Assembly (NCBI GenBank): GCA_022453515.1
Contig: JAJNNY010000119.1
Span: 1-47,500 of the forward strand
Length of the DNA stretch: 47,500 bases
From: Astrocystis sublimbata
Lineage: Eukaryota > Ascomycota > Sordariomycetes > Xylariales > Xylariaceae
Direction: 5' to 3'
Shown here: positions 1 through 10,344 of the stretch, piece after piece
Numbering within the stretch: position 1 is the first letter of the stretch
Layout: each line of letters starts with the position of its first letter
Program-made: the position numbers and the translations under genes
The notes under the pieces: model-generated
The model's database searches: none
What the model was told of the DNA's origin: nothing
What the model saw: the letters and a program-made list of their open reading frames with translations, nothing else

Positions 1-2356
1 AGGCAGAATTTGAAGACGTGATTCTGCTAGTACAGCCGCTTGCTTGCCACTGGCCTCATTAGCCGACCAAGAGAAAAGCCATGATAACGAAGAACCGTAA
101 ACGGCGATCTAGAAAGGGTGGGTTTCTTTTTCCTATTCTACTGTACTGTGCATTATCGTCGCAGCTTGGCGTCTTGCTTGCTAACCAGTAATTATGCCAA
201 CTAGGCTGTGCGTCATGTCGCATCCGTAAAGTCAAGTGCGATGAGAGGCACCCGGTGTGTGGCGGTTGTGTGAGACTGCAGTTCGCATGCGACTGGCCGG
301 AGCCGATCCACGCTACGAAACGTGCGGCGAACCAGGATCAGTCGCCGCGAGGAACCTCGGGGACCACTATCAAGCGCCGGACTATGATTGAAGTCGAAGG
401 TAAATGGTGCGTGCCGCCCTCTCTGGGCCCTGCCAACATCGCCTGCGCAAACTCCGTCTTGCTCTCCCGGAATGGCCGATTGCTCCTCAGCTACTTTCCG
501 TCTTCCCTCATCTACTATCGCCATACTTCCCGCGAGTGGAGTCCGCTGAAATACGTCTATGATGTCGTGGCCTCCTCGAGTAGTATGGTCATGCACATGA
601 TCATGGCACTGTCTGCGCTCGAATTGCGCCAGGCGGGCTTCGGCATAGGTAAGGATGCAAGCATCTCGTGCCGAAGTCTTGAACTGTACTACTACACGGA
701 GGCTTTGCGAGAACTTCAGGACTGTCTGAGCAAGGGGGTGCAGTACAGTGATGACGAAAGCCTCGACGCTATCACGGCCACTCTCTTCTTCATGATCAAC
801 TACGGCCTATCCTCGATAGATTCATTCGCTCATGCTAGGACGCACTTTGCAGGTTTGAAATCTTTCTTGGCCTTACTGCAAACGTGCCCCAACCACGTCG
901 TCGGCCCAGAGTCAGCCACTCGCGAGCGCAGCGGCCTCACGCCGCTCTCTTCTCAACTTCTCGTTTGGCTGCTGTAAGCTTCTCTTCTACCACTATTCCA
1001 CTCAAGGTTCATCGCTCTTTCTGAGTTCCGACTAATGTCTCATAGCTATGCGGATTCCGCAGGCCCCTTCGGCAGAATCATCCGTGACATCCTTGTCTTT
1101 TTCGCTGACTCTGAGGACCCCAACTTCAGTCTGCCAAGGCTGCACCGTGCCTCGATGCTAGGCTTTCGCGAATTTAAGGTCGGCAACGAGCGCACTAATT
1201 GTCTCATTGACATCGCCGAGTATGATCGGCTCCACGACTTCGCGCACCGGCTGCAGCCCATCCGTGCCAAGATGTGGGAGCTCGGGACAGGTGGAGAACT
1301 AGACGGGGCCCCTGAGAGCTATTCACTTCTCATGAACGAATTGGAGCAGCTTCGAATAGTAAGTGGCTTGATTAACCAAAAATTGAGAACAATTTCTGGG
1401 CCACTTGGTGCACCTAATCACCAGCACCTGACCCAACGCTCATCTATCACAGGACTACGCGGATTTCTTCACATCGGCCGATAAACATGGATTTGGCAGT
1501 TACTCCCTAGATCATGTTCGGACTGCAATGATCAGGCTGCTTGGGCACTACTGGGCATGCTTATTATATTGTCGTCGTTGGAACTTGCCGGGACGTCGCA
1601 TGGAGCACATAGACAGCTATGCGGTGGCGAGCATCACCAAGTACCTGCGTGAGCAGTACGCTCACGAGGAGAGAAGTATCCTCCACCTTGTGTGGCCGCT
1701 ATTTATCGCGGCGACCGAGACTGCAATTATTTGCGACAGAGACTGGATGCTGGAGCGGCTCTACGAGTTTCGAAATACGTCGGCAGAGTGTCAGTGGAAC
1801 TGGAGTGTTGCAAAGGAGACGCTAAAGGGCTACGGTGATCCTAGTGACATCAAGCCAACTTTATGCATTTCATTGATCTAATTGTCAAATATAAGCGATA
1901 ACTTGCAGCAGGTGGTAAAGTGGTGATTGATTGTTCTTGTTGTTGTCCTCTCCCGAGACGCGCTCGTCCTAGAATAGTATGGGGGACCTGGTCCCTTGAC
2001 ATGGGTCCTACATCTAGCCCTCATTTAACCAATAATACGGATAACCTCATACCCCTTATATCTGACACTAATGCTACCCACCTAGACAGAACTTGCGCAT
2101 CCGGTAGGTATTGGATCGCTGCTGAGGATGCTTACAAAAGTGCAATATTGGCTTGGCAAAACAAGCTTGCCATTAATACGCTACTCTAGCTGCCCCTATT
2201 CTGGCGAGGCAATACACAAAATAGATAAGACGGTCTTAAATACCTAAGTTGATATAAAGGATTCATAGCCATTCCCTAAATTATAAAATAACCACTATAA
2301 ACCTAAGTACTTAATAATAAACTATACTTAACTACTTATAAAACTTATAATATAAT
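1..2356 (+). repeat. Left arm of a 4.7-kb inverted repeat
   Basis: Every position x pairs with 4729-x. The first 60 bases are the exact reverse complement of 4669-4728, and 2221-2280 is the exact reverse complement of 2449-2508. All open frames in this arm recur in mirror image with identical translations and no indel. The arm begins at the first base of the window, so its true outer end is not visible. It carries a complete Zn2Cys6 regulator gene (81-1881) and, towards the centre, AT-rich non-coding DNA. No C-to-T differences of the kind RIP would leave were seen between arms. Confidence 0.97.
81..1881 (+). CDS. Zn2Cys6 fungal transcription factor (distal copy)
   Basis: Predicted nuclear DNA-binding regulator of about 515 residues. 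Exons 81-117, 205-973, 1046-1358 and 1453-1881 join in frame; the introns are GT-AG and the second has a good branch point (gactaatg). The start at 81 gives a basic leader (residues 4-12) running into the binuclear zinc cluster, with cysteines at 14, 17, 24, 31, 34 and 41 in the canonical C-x2-C-R-x-R-K-V-K-C-D-E context. The cluster is interrupted by the first intron just before its first cysteine, so a single-exon reading misses it. The long helical remainder, ending near an R-D-W-x-L-E-R-L segment, resembles the fungal-specific factor domain 2 class (PF11951). Target genes are unknown. It is an exact mirror duplicate of 2848-4648, and the two copies converge on the AT-rich centre. Confidence 0.85.
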
Positions 2357-2539
2357 TGAAAAAATAATTTTCATTATATTATAAGTTTTATAAGTAGTTA
2401 AGTATAGTTTATTATTAAGTACTTAGGTTTATAGTGGTTATTTTATAATTTAGGGAATGGCTATGAATCCTTTATATCAACTTAGGTATTTAAGACCGTC
2501 TTATCTATTTTGTGTATTGCCTCGCCAGAATAGGGGCAG
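2190..2539. other. AT-rich centre of the palindrome with 16-nt spacer
   Basis: The symmetry axis lies between 2364 and 2365. Pairing is complete outwards from 2356/2373. The 16 nt between (2357-2372) pair only in part, with mismatches at 2357/2372, 2358/2371, 2362/2367 and 2363/2366, so the centre is a short asymmetric loop. The surrounding 300 bp are strongly AT-rich. No TTAGGG/CCCTAA telomere repeats are present. No gene is supported here. A mirrored 89-codon frame at 1920-2189 and 2540-2809 has no recognisable motif. Confidence 0.9.
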
Positions 2540-4728
2540 CTAGAGTAGCGTATTAATGGCAAGCTTGTTTTGCCAAGCCAATATTGCACTTTTGTAAGCA
2601 TCCTCAGCAGCGATCCAATACCTACCGGATGCGCAAGTTCTGTCTAGGTGGGTAGCATTAGTGTCAGATATAAGGGGTATGAGGTTATCCGTATTATTGG
2701 TTAAATGAGGGCTAGATGTAGGACCCATGTCAAGGGACCAGGTCCCCCATACTATTCTAGGACGAGCGCGTCTCGGGAGAGGACAACAACAAGAACAATC
2801 AATCACCACTTTACCACCTGCTGCAAGTTATCGCTTATATTTGACAATTAGATCAATGAAATGCATAAAGTTGGCTTGATGTCACTAGGATCACCGTAGC
2901 CCTTTAGCGTCTCCTTTGCAACACTCCAGTTCCACTGACACTCTGCCGACGTATTTCGAAACTCGTAGAGCCGCTCCAGCATCCAGTCTCTGTCGCAAAT
3001 AATTGCAGTCTCGGTCGCCGCGATAAATAGCGGCCACACAAGGTGGAGGATACTTCTCTCCTCGTGAGCGTACTGCTCACGCAGGTACTTGGTGATGCTC
3101 GCCACCGCATAGCTGTCTATGTGCTCCATGCGACGTCCCGGCAAGTTCCAACGACGACAATATAATAAGCATGCCCAGTAGTGCCCAAGCAGCCTGATCA
3201 TTGCAGTCCGAACATGATCTAGGGAGTAACTGCCAAATCCATGTTTATCGGCCGATGTGAAGAAATCCGCGTAGTCCTGTGATAGATGAGCGTTGGGTCA
3301 GGTGCTGGTGATTAGGTGCACCAAGTGGCCCAGAAATTGTTCTCAATTTTTGGTTAATCAAGCCACTTACTATTCGAAGCTGCTCCAATTCGTTCATGAG
3401 AAGTGAATAGCTCTCAGGGGCCCCGTCTAGTTCTCCACCTGTCCCGAGCTCCCACATCTTGGCACGGATGGGCTGCAGCCGGTGCGCGAAGTCGTGGAGC
3501 CGATCATACTCGGCGATGTCAATGAGACAATTAGTGCGCTCGTTGCCGACCTTAAATTCGCGAAAGCCTAGCATCGAGGCACGGTGCAGCCTTGGCAGAC
3601 TGAAGTTGGGGTCCTCAGAGTCAGCGAAAAAGACAAGGATGTCACGGATGATTCTGCCGAAGGGGCCTGCGGAATCCGCATAGCTATGAGACATTAGTCG
3701 GAACTCAGAAAGAGCGATGAACCTTGAGTGGAATAGTGGTAGAAGAGAAGCTTACAGCAGCCAAACGAGAAGTTGAGAAGAGAGCGGCGTGAGGCCGCTG
3801 CGCTCGCGAGTGGCTGACTCTGGGCCGACGACGTGGTTGGGGCACGTTTGCAGTAAGGCCAAGAAAGATTTCAAACCTGCAAAGTGCGTCCTAGCATGAG
3901 CGAATGAATCTATCGAGGATAGGCCGTAGTTGATCATGAAGAAGAGAGTGGCCGTGATAGCGTCGAGGCTTTCGTCATCACTGTACTGCACCCCCTTGCT
4001 CAGACAGTCCTGAAGTTCTCGCAAAGCCTCCGTGTAGTAGTACAGTTCAAGACTTCGGCACGAGATGCTTGCATCCTTACCTATGCCGAAGCCCGCCTGG
4101 CGCAATTCGAGCGCAGACAGTGCCATGATCATGTGCATGACCATACTACTCGAGGAGGCCACGACATCATAGACGTATTTCAGCGGACTCCACTCGCGGG
4201 AAGTATGGCGATAGTAGATGAGGGAAGACGGAAAGTAGCTGAGGAGCAATCGGCCATTCCGGGAGAGCAAGACGGAGTTTGCGCAGGCGATGTTGGCAGG
4301 GCCCAGAGAGGGCGGCACGCACCATTTACCTTCGACTTCAATCATAGTCCGGCGCTTGATAGTGGTCCCCGAGGTTCCTCGCGGCGACTGATCCTGGTTC
4401 GCCGCACGTTTCGTAGCGTGGATCGGCTCCGGCCAGTCGCATGCGAACTGCAGTCTCACACAACCGCCACACACCGGGTGCCTCTCATCGCACTTGACTT
4501 TACGGATGCGACATGACGCACAGCCTAGTTGGCATAATTACTGGTTAGCAAGCAAGACGCCAAGCTGCGACGATAATGCACAGTACAGTAGAATAGGAAA
4601 AAGAAACCCACCCTTTCTAGATCGCCGTTTACGGTTCTTCGTTATCATGGCTTTTCTCTTGGTCGGCTAATGAGGCCAGTGGCAAGCAAGCGGCTGTACT
4701 AGCAGAATCACGTCTTCAAATTCTGCCT
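2373..4728 (-). repeat. Right arm of the 4.7-kb inverted repeat
   Basis: Reverse complement of 1-2356. It joins single-copy sequence at 4729, so this is the arm attached to the rest of the chromosome or contig; the left arm is the distal copy. It carries the second copy of the regulator gene on the minus strand (2848-4648). Confidence 0.97.
2848..4648 (-). CDS. Zn2Cys6 fungal transcription factor (proximal copy)
   Basis: Mirror-identical copy of the gene at 81-1881, transcribed leftwards. Exons in transcription order are 4648-4612, 4524-3756, 3683-3371 and 3276-2848, giving about 515 residues with the zinc cluster at residues 14-41. This is the copy contiguous with single-copy DNA and therefore the one more likely to exist if the palindrome is an assembly artefact. 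Its start lies about 1.1 kb from the divergently transcribed cysteine-rich secreted protein at 5726, so the two share an upstream region. Control of that neighbour by this factor is only a possibility from position. Confidence 0.88.
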
Positions 4729-5566
4729 CAAAATGTTCGCCGTTTGTCGAGTCTTTACTCAGGCTTACAGCGCATCGCATTAGTTTGGAGCAGTTTTAAC
4801 TACCTACAGTAGTTTAGATCACCCTTAAGGGACGACGCCCAATTTCGCCAGGCGAGTTTCGCTTCAGATACCGGTACGCGCCTTAGACAGGGTATTTACC
4901 AGCGCCTATTTTTATATTCAACTAGCGCAGTCAATCCCCTGGCACGTCAGGGGTCACGTCGATGCCAAGGCAAGCTACAGTCTTTATAGCCGATACGATG
5001 AACGTGATTGGGTACCTACAACCAAGAACCCTGCTAGTGCTTTTAGTAAAGGACCTACTGACATTCTTCACTCTATGCTAAGTGTTAACATAGTCCTGCT
5101 TCAATTTTTGAATTGTTAGCTGATGTGGATCGATCGCAGCAACTACATATATGCAGATTGCCCTTAACCAACAATTCTTCCAACTTGGGGAGGGATTGTC
5201 TCAAAATGCTGACCGCAAACTTCCCCATCCAGGAGCCATGATGCGACAGCAACTCTGATTCGCTCCCTCGGCTACAGCTCGTAGCCTGCGGCGACGAGAG
5301 CGACCACGAGAACGACTACTACAACAACTACGCCGCACTTGTTCCTTCGAATATCTCAGCCTGATCCGGTGAATGATGAGACGAGGTCATCATTTCGTGA
5401 CGTACCAAAAAGCGGTGATACGAAAACGAGATGAGTGTGATTCGCCATGTCTGTTACAGTAACGATTAGGGTAAGCATCACTTAAAATGACTTGTTGTTA
5501 TTTTTTTACTAACAAATATCGAGAGGAAGGCATAAAGCATGACGTCTCTTGATATGGGAAATCGAG
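4729..5566. other. Intergenic region between regulator and secreted protein
   Basis: Single-copy DNA with stops in all frames. A short open stretch ending at the tga of 5362-5364 (about 40 codons, acidic and Tyr/Asn-rich at its end) has no start in context and no recognisable family. It serves as the shared upstream region of the divergent genes at 4648 (minus) and 5726 (plus). Confidence 0.6.
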
Positions 5567-5572
5567 TATAAA
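5567..5572 (+). promoter_or_regulatory. TATA box of the cysteine-rich protein gene
   Basis: TATAAA lies 154 bp upstream of the ATG at 5726 and is followed by a CT-rich tract (about 5580-5660), the usual arrangement of a highly expressed fungal promoter with a pyrimidine-rich start region. Read from sequence only; the transcription start is not known. Confidence 0.55.
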
Positions 5573-5725
5573 GCCAACACTCTCCTCCTCAGCTCAGTCG
5601 ATTCAAAACTTCTTCCTCACCACCTTCATCTCACTCTCACTCAGCCCATCTGATTCTCTTCTCAAAAAAAAAACCTCAAACACACTCGTCACCAACACAA
5701 ATCAACAAATCAACCAACCGTAACA

Positions 5726-6076
5726 ATGCGTTTCTCTCTCGCTGTCTTCGGCACCCTCGCCACCCTCGCCATGGCCACCCCCGCAAGCCTGGAGACCAGC
5801 AACCGGCTCATGGCGCGCGCCCCTCTCTGCGACTGCGCTCTGACTCAGAGCTGCGGCTGCCCCACAGGCGAGTGGTGTGTCTGCAGCGCCTCGCAGGCCG
5901 GCGGCGCGCCGTGCACCAAGAGCTCCTCGTGCGGCTGCCCTTACGGCGTTTGGGGAAACTGCCAGGTATGTCTTGATTATCTGCTCTGCCCCTGACCAAG
6001 AGCCACCGGGTTACTTTCTCGTTATTCTGGGTTATGGATTGTTGATGATCAGCTAATGAGATTGCAGGTTCTGTAA
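5726..6076 (+). CDS. Small secreted cysteine-rich protein (effector-like)
   Basis: Two exons, 5726-5965 and 6068-6076, give 82 residues; the second exon encodes only two residues and the stop. The intron has gtatgt at its 5' end, gctaatg as branch site and ttgcag at its 3' end. If unspliced, the frame runs to a stop at 5993-5995 (89 residues). Residues 1-18 or so form a clear signal peptide (basic start, hydrophobic core, Ala-rich end), followed by a short linker to about residue 32. The mature part has ten cysteines (35, 37, 43, 45, 51, 53, 63, 69, 71, 79), enough for five disulfides. The motif S-C-G-C-P-x-G-x-W occurs twice (residues 42-50 and 68-76), pointing to an internal duplication. 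No known family is recognised. Size, secretion and cysteine content fit an effector or antimicrobial-type protein, but that is inference. Confidence 0.82.
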
Positions 6077-6584
6077 AGTCCTAGGATAAATACACTGTGT
6101 GCGCAGTTGACCTAGCTCATGCGCCTGTGAAGGGAGGGAGGGGGTAAGGATAGGAGGATACATCTTGTGGTGGAAAAAGGGTGGCAGTGAGCACAGGGAT
6201 CTGACTCTAGGTGCGGACCGTGATTGTTGCAAGCTATTTGGTCTGAGGATCAATGTAGTGTAATCTCGGCCGGCGAATGACAATACGAGAGTTTTGATCT
6301 AGAGATAGTCTTGCTTTTGCAGTGAGGTGCATATGCGTAGATGTTCTTCATGTTGAAAATGGAGGCTTGCAAAGATTGACTGCGCGTATGGTGCTATAAA
6401 ACGTAAGTTGAAGGTTAATTCTAATTCTGAATCTTCGCTTGTATTTCCCAGCCGTATCACGTAACGAGAATTTGATATTCCGATCCCGGCCAACTCATCG
6501 ACCCTCCTGTCCGCATGGACTAGTTGGGAGCCATTTCAAACACTGTCCGAATGTCCTATACCCTGATTAGCATGCGCGGGACTC
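6077..6584. other. Intergenic region between convergent genes
   Basis: Holds the 3' regions of the secreted protein (plus) and the helicase (minus). No further gene is supported. Confidence 0.6.
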
Positions 6585-9545
6585 CTAGACATATATACAA
6601 CTTACTTCGATTGTATCCGAAGTGGTGTTCCCCATGCCCGTGTCGAATGTGAATTTCGACAGCGCCTTCTTCCTCTTTTGGAGGTTGACGATATTCTGGA
6701 AGCACTGCGTTGGCATTGATAGACACGATGCGACGATTATGCAGAGTCAGTACTTACCTCCTCAACAGTATCCTTGATCATATATCGCAAGATCGTAACT
6801 TCTCGTGTTTGGCCCATCCTCAGGGCACGCGCGATGGCCTGGTCTTCGACGAAAGGGTTCCACTGGGGCTCGACGAGATGCACTCTACTAGCAACAGTCA
6901 AGTTCAATCTGTTGCAGAGTAAGAAATGAATAATGTGATGACAGATTTATCTGGGGTCTGTTTGGGACGAACGTACCCTAACGCTCCGGTTCCGATAGAC
7001 ATCAGCAAGACATGTACTTCGGCATCTTCTTTGAAAGCCTTGAGTGCTCTTGACCTGTCCGCAGGACTTGTTCGGCCGTCAATTTGACGGTATGTGATGT
7101 TTGCATGCCTAATAAGCTTGGCGAGATGATCCAACGTGGAAGTCCAGAAGGAGAAAACAATGCTGCCCACACTACTTAAGTACACAAAATCAGTTTTGGG
7201 GGAACATGCATACTCACCTCTTTTCCACCAATTCACTCGCCGCTATATTTCGCACCACTGCTTGTAGTTTCGTTGAAGTTCCAACGTGGAAGAAAGGACT
7301 TTCAAGTCCTGTCGGCTCGGGAGTGGAATAATCGAGAAGCATGTCTGCATCATGATGGCCTCCATCTGTGACTGATTCCTGGTCATCGGATGAGCCAGGG
7401 AGGGGGCTGCGCCCACCTAGAGGCCTTTCGCAATCAGGGCACGTGGAGCGACCTTCGAGTAGCATGAGAGTCTCCTCGTCTGTAGCCGAGCAACCTTCGC
7501 ATTCGACCTCTATGTGGTGACGTTTCAAGGAGCCCTTGTTGGTTTGGCCAGATGATGATGTTCCGAGATTGCAAAGCATTCGCATCTTGAGCATTGCGGT
7601 GAAAAGCTTTCTGCAAGTCACACTATCTTGCTTGCTCACGAGGTTGTCGATTTCCCGTCTTGTCTTGTCGAGTATTGTATTGTAAAGTCGTCGCTCTTCG
7701 GAGGAAAAGTCAAGTGGTACGTATTGTCGACGCAAGGGGGCAGAGTCAAGCACTTTTCGGTCCTGCGTAGGCAGTAAGCTTCCAGGTAATTTTGAAGAGG
7801 TCTTGCAAAATGAGGTCCATTTTCCGAAAGGGGCTCGAGAATGTGCTTTTGGAATGATGCTTTGGTAGACACGGGCGGAAGTTGAAGGAAGTGGGCGAGG
7901 GACGCCAGATCATGAAGTTTGTTCTGGATAGGAGTCCCTGTGAGACACCACCTCTTTTGAGTGTCAAGATCTGTTACCGCTCGAAATTGTTTGGAACTCG
8001 AGTTTCGGATAGAGTGGGCTAGTTTGAATTAGCTGCTCAGTTGTCGTCTCACGACAACAAAATTCCGTGGCAGACTCAAAGGATTGGACACATACTCTCA
8101 TCGAGCACTACACGATACCACTCCAATCCATTCAGGGTGCGTTGACCACCAGCGTCGGCGGCCGATGTATGATACGTAGTGAGTACGAGGTCACCTGACT
8201 TTAAAGTCTCCATTTCCCGAGTTCGGTCCGAGCCATGAAAACGAATGAATCTTAGGGCATCCGGGGTGAAATGGCTAGTTAAATCAGCAGGCAATTGAGT
8301 TTCAACTCCAGGTCATGCTGCTCACATTTGGATCTCCGATATCCAACTTTCGAGTACCTCTGTGATGGATTAGTGTACGATTGATCCGGATGCACTTTGC
8401 TTCACCTACGGACGGATGACACGATAACTAGAGTTGCTTTAGTGCGAGGCTTCGCTTTGGATACAACCCTATCCTCCATGTAGAAGTGCGCAAAATCCTC
8501 TGCAGCCGGGAAAGTTTGCACAATGGCCGTAAGCATTGTGAGCGTCTTGCCGAGTCCCATCACATCGGCAATCAAACCGCCAGCACAAGGGGAAAGTGGT
8601 GATTCACTTTCCAAGATAATCATTAGGGCCAACATTTCCCATGGGTGTGGGTGGCCTTTTCATACCTAATGATCTCGAGTGATTGGGACAATTGTCGAGA
8701 AAGCTGCTGGGTAACCGCTCTTTCTTCCCGCTGGAGAATGAATCGTAGCGCATCTTTTTGGTGTCTAGACTTCCCTGTTAGTATGATTGCTTCATCATGC
8801 TAGGGTTTTTCAAAACCTGCTTTTTCAGCTGTGAGAGCAGCCCAATGGGCAGTTCCAGTTCCTGTCCCGAAACATCATCCTCGTGTGTCAGCGACTCCAG
8901 TATCCTCCCAACCTCCCCTATGATGTTAGTTTGCAGTGTTTGAAGGTGGAAGTTACCTATGCCGACAAGATCTCGCATATCTAAAGCATCATCTGCGAAA
9001 ATAAGAAGCTGCGGATTGTAATACTCGATTCCCGCATCCAGTGAGTAAGGATGTTGGAGAAATGCAGACACCTTCGACAATCTGTCAGCCACGCTGTCTG
9101 CGCTTGTTCTTGAGCCGAATATATTGATTGATAACGCAAATGTTTCCAAGTTTTGCTTTCTTCCCCTCAGTCGCTTGGAGAAAATATTGGACTCGATGAT
9201 AGCCTCAAGCCGTAACAATGGTATGTCACTAAGGGTCCCCAGATGGGAGGTAGTCCGGGTGTCTAATATGGCAAATCCTTCTCCATGATCTGAGTAGAGT
9301 ACATAAGTGTGCTTTTCCGCTTGTACAGGAAATTGCGCAAATGGCGAAATGTTGTTGCGGACATGGATATTGGACAACTTGGTGTTGGACAGCGTCTTTG
9401 CCTTCGCATCATATAACTGATATGACCCTTTGTGAGACAAAAAAACAGGTAATTGCATATAAGATCGGGGTCTTACGGCGCCATAGCAAATTTGATTGTG
9501 AGTCATTTCAGTATCCGGAGAGCGTGCAAAATTGATTGTCATCAT
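6585..9545 (-). CDS. SNF2/Rad5-like helicase with an apparent frameshift
   Basis: DNA-dependent ATPase of the SNF2 family, Rad5/Rad16-like subgroup, presumably nuclear. Exons in transcription order: 9545-9477, 9416-8957, 8917-8817, 8769-8666, 8606-8410, 8359-8326, 8274-8096, 8018-about 7736, frame change, to 7218, then 7171-6977, 6908-6758 and 6704-6585. Motifs seen: I (A-D-V-M-G-L-G-K-T, about 8560), II (L-D-E-T-H, split by an intron at 8096/8018), III (L-T-G-T-P-I-Q-N), then in the C-terminal lobe G-T-G-A-L-G-L-N-L and the motif VI region R-A-L-R-M-G-Q. A Cys-rich insert between lobes (two C-x2-C pairs, about 7440-7510) looks like a degenerate RING. Around the five-C run at 7736-7740 the conserved frame shifts by one base. 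As written, the frame stops near 7636 before the second lobe; with one more base the exons sum to 804 codons. It is either a recent pseudogene or a homopolymer error. Confidence 0.83.
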
Positions 9546-10344
9546 TAAATCGGGAGCGGGCAAAGCACCCAGGTGCAAGTCAACTGATTTCTGAGCACAA
9601 TAACAATCAATCAATCAATCAAGTCTTCTGGTGATGATAATTTTAGCAGTGTTAAGCAGAACGACTGATATTGAACCTCTCCCTCGTTTCTGGGCCGAAC
9701 AGGCGCGACGAGTTTCACTACCACCATGGTCCTTACCAAGTCCCGTGGCCTAGTTGCCTTATCAAAACGCCTAGCGGGACTTTTTTCCGGATTTCACAAC
9801 GTGAATGGCCAATCGTAATGCATTGCCGGGGTAGGAATCAACGTAGTATGCATGCTGATGGGCATTTCCGCCGTGTGGCGTGCGCCGCGCACCATCTGTG
9901 TGGCGAATGATGCGGCCCAAGCGTGCCAGGTCACACTGCCATACTGCAGTCTGCCTTGACAGCCAGAACACCGCTGTTGCAACATTGCTACCTGGGGTAG
10001 ATAAGCAATCAATCTAAAGGCAGGGAATCCAGAAGTGAGTTCCTCCCTTGGAATTCTAGCTGCCTTTCTCCTACAACATCGTAGGTTTGGTTGAAATCAG
10101 AAATTCTTGGATTAGCGACGTAGGTGATCCCACCAGCAACCACCCCGACTGCTTACCTTAGGTAGTATACAGATCGCCGGTCGAGTTCCGATCATTATCA
10201 TCATCACTTACCTTCCTACCTGACATTTGAGATTTGCCATTACGTAAATGGTTCATGGTCTTCAGGCAATTGAATCTATCCCATAGTCAGCGAAGAAAAA
10301 TCTTGCTCTCCCAATGCGCGCTGGTGCATCACCAAGTCAATATC
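9546..10344. promoter_or_regulatory. Shared divergent upstream region (helicase / NLR)
   Basis: About 800 bp between the helicase start (minus, 9545) and the NLR start (plus, 10345). No gene is supported. A short upstream ORF of 12 codons begins at the ATG of 10247, out of frame with the NLR. An in-frame upstream ATG at 10255 could lengthen the NLR by 30 residues. Confidence 0.5.

Noticed and set aside
1920..2189. 89-codon frame (and its mirror at 2540-2809)
   Set aside because: No ATG in good context, no motif, lies between the regulator stop and the AT-rich centre. It is mirrored only because the whole arm is.
2300..2430. Telomere fusion at the palindrome centre
   Set aside because: No TTAGGG/CCCTAA repeats are present at or near the axis.
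1..4728. A transposon with long terminal inverted repeats
   Set aside because: There is no internal region beyond 16 nt and no transposase; the arms contain a host-type regulator gene.
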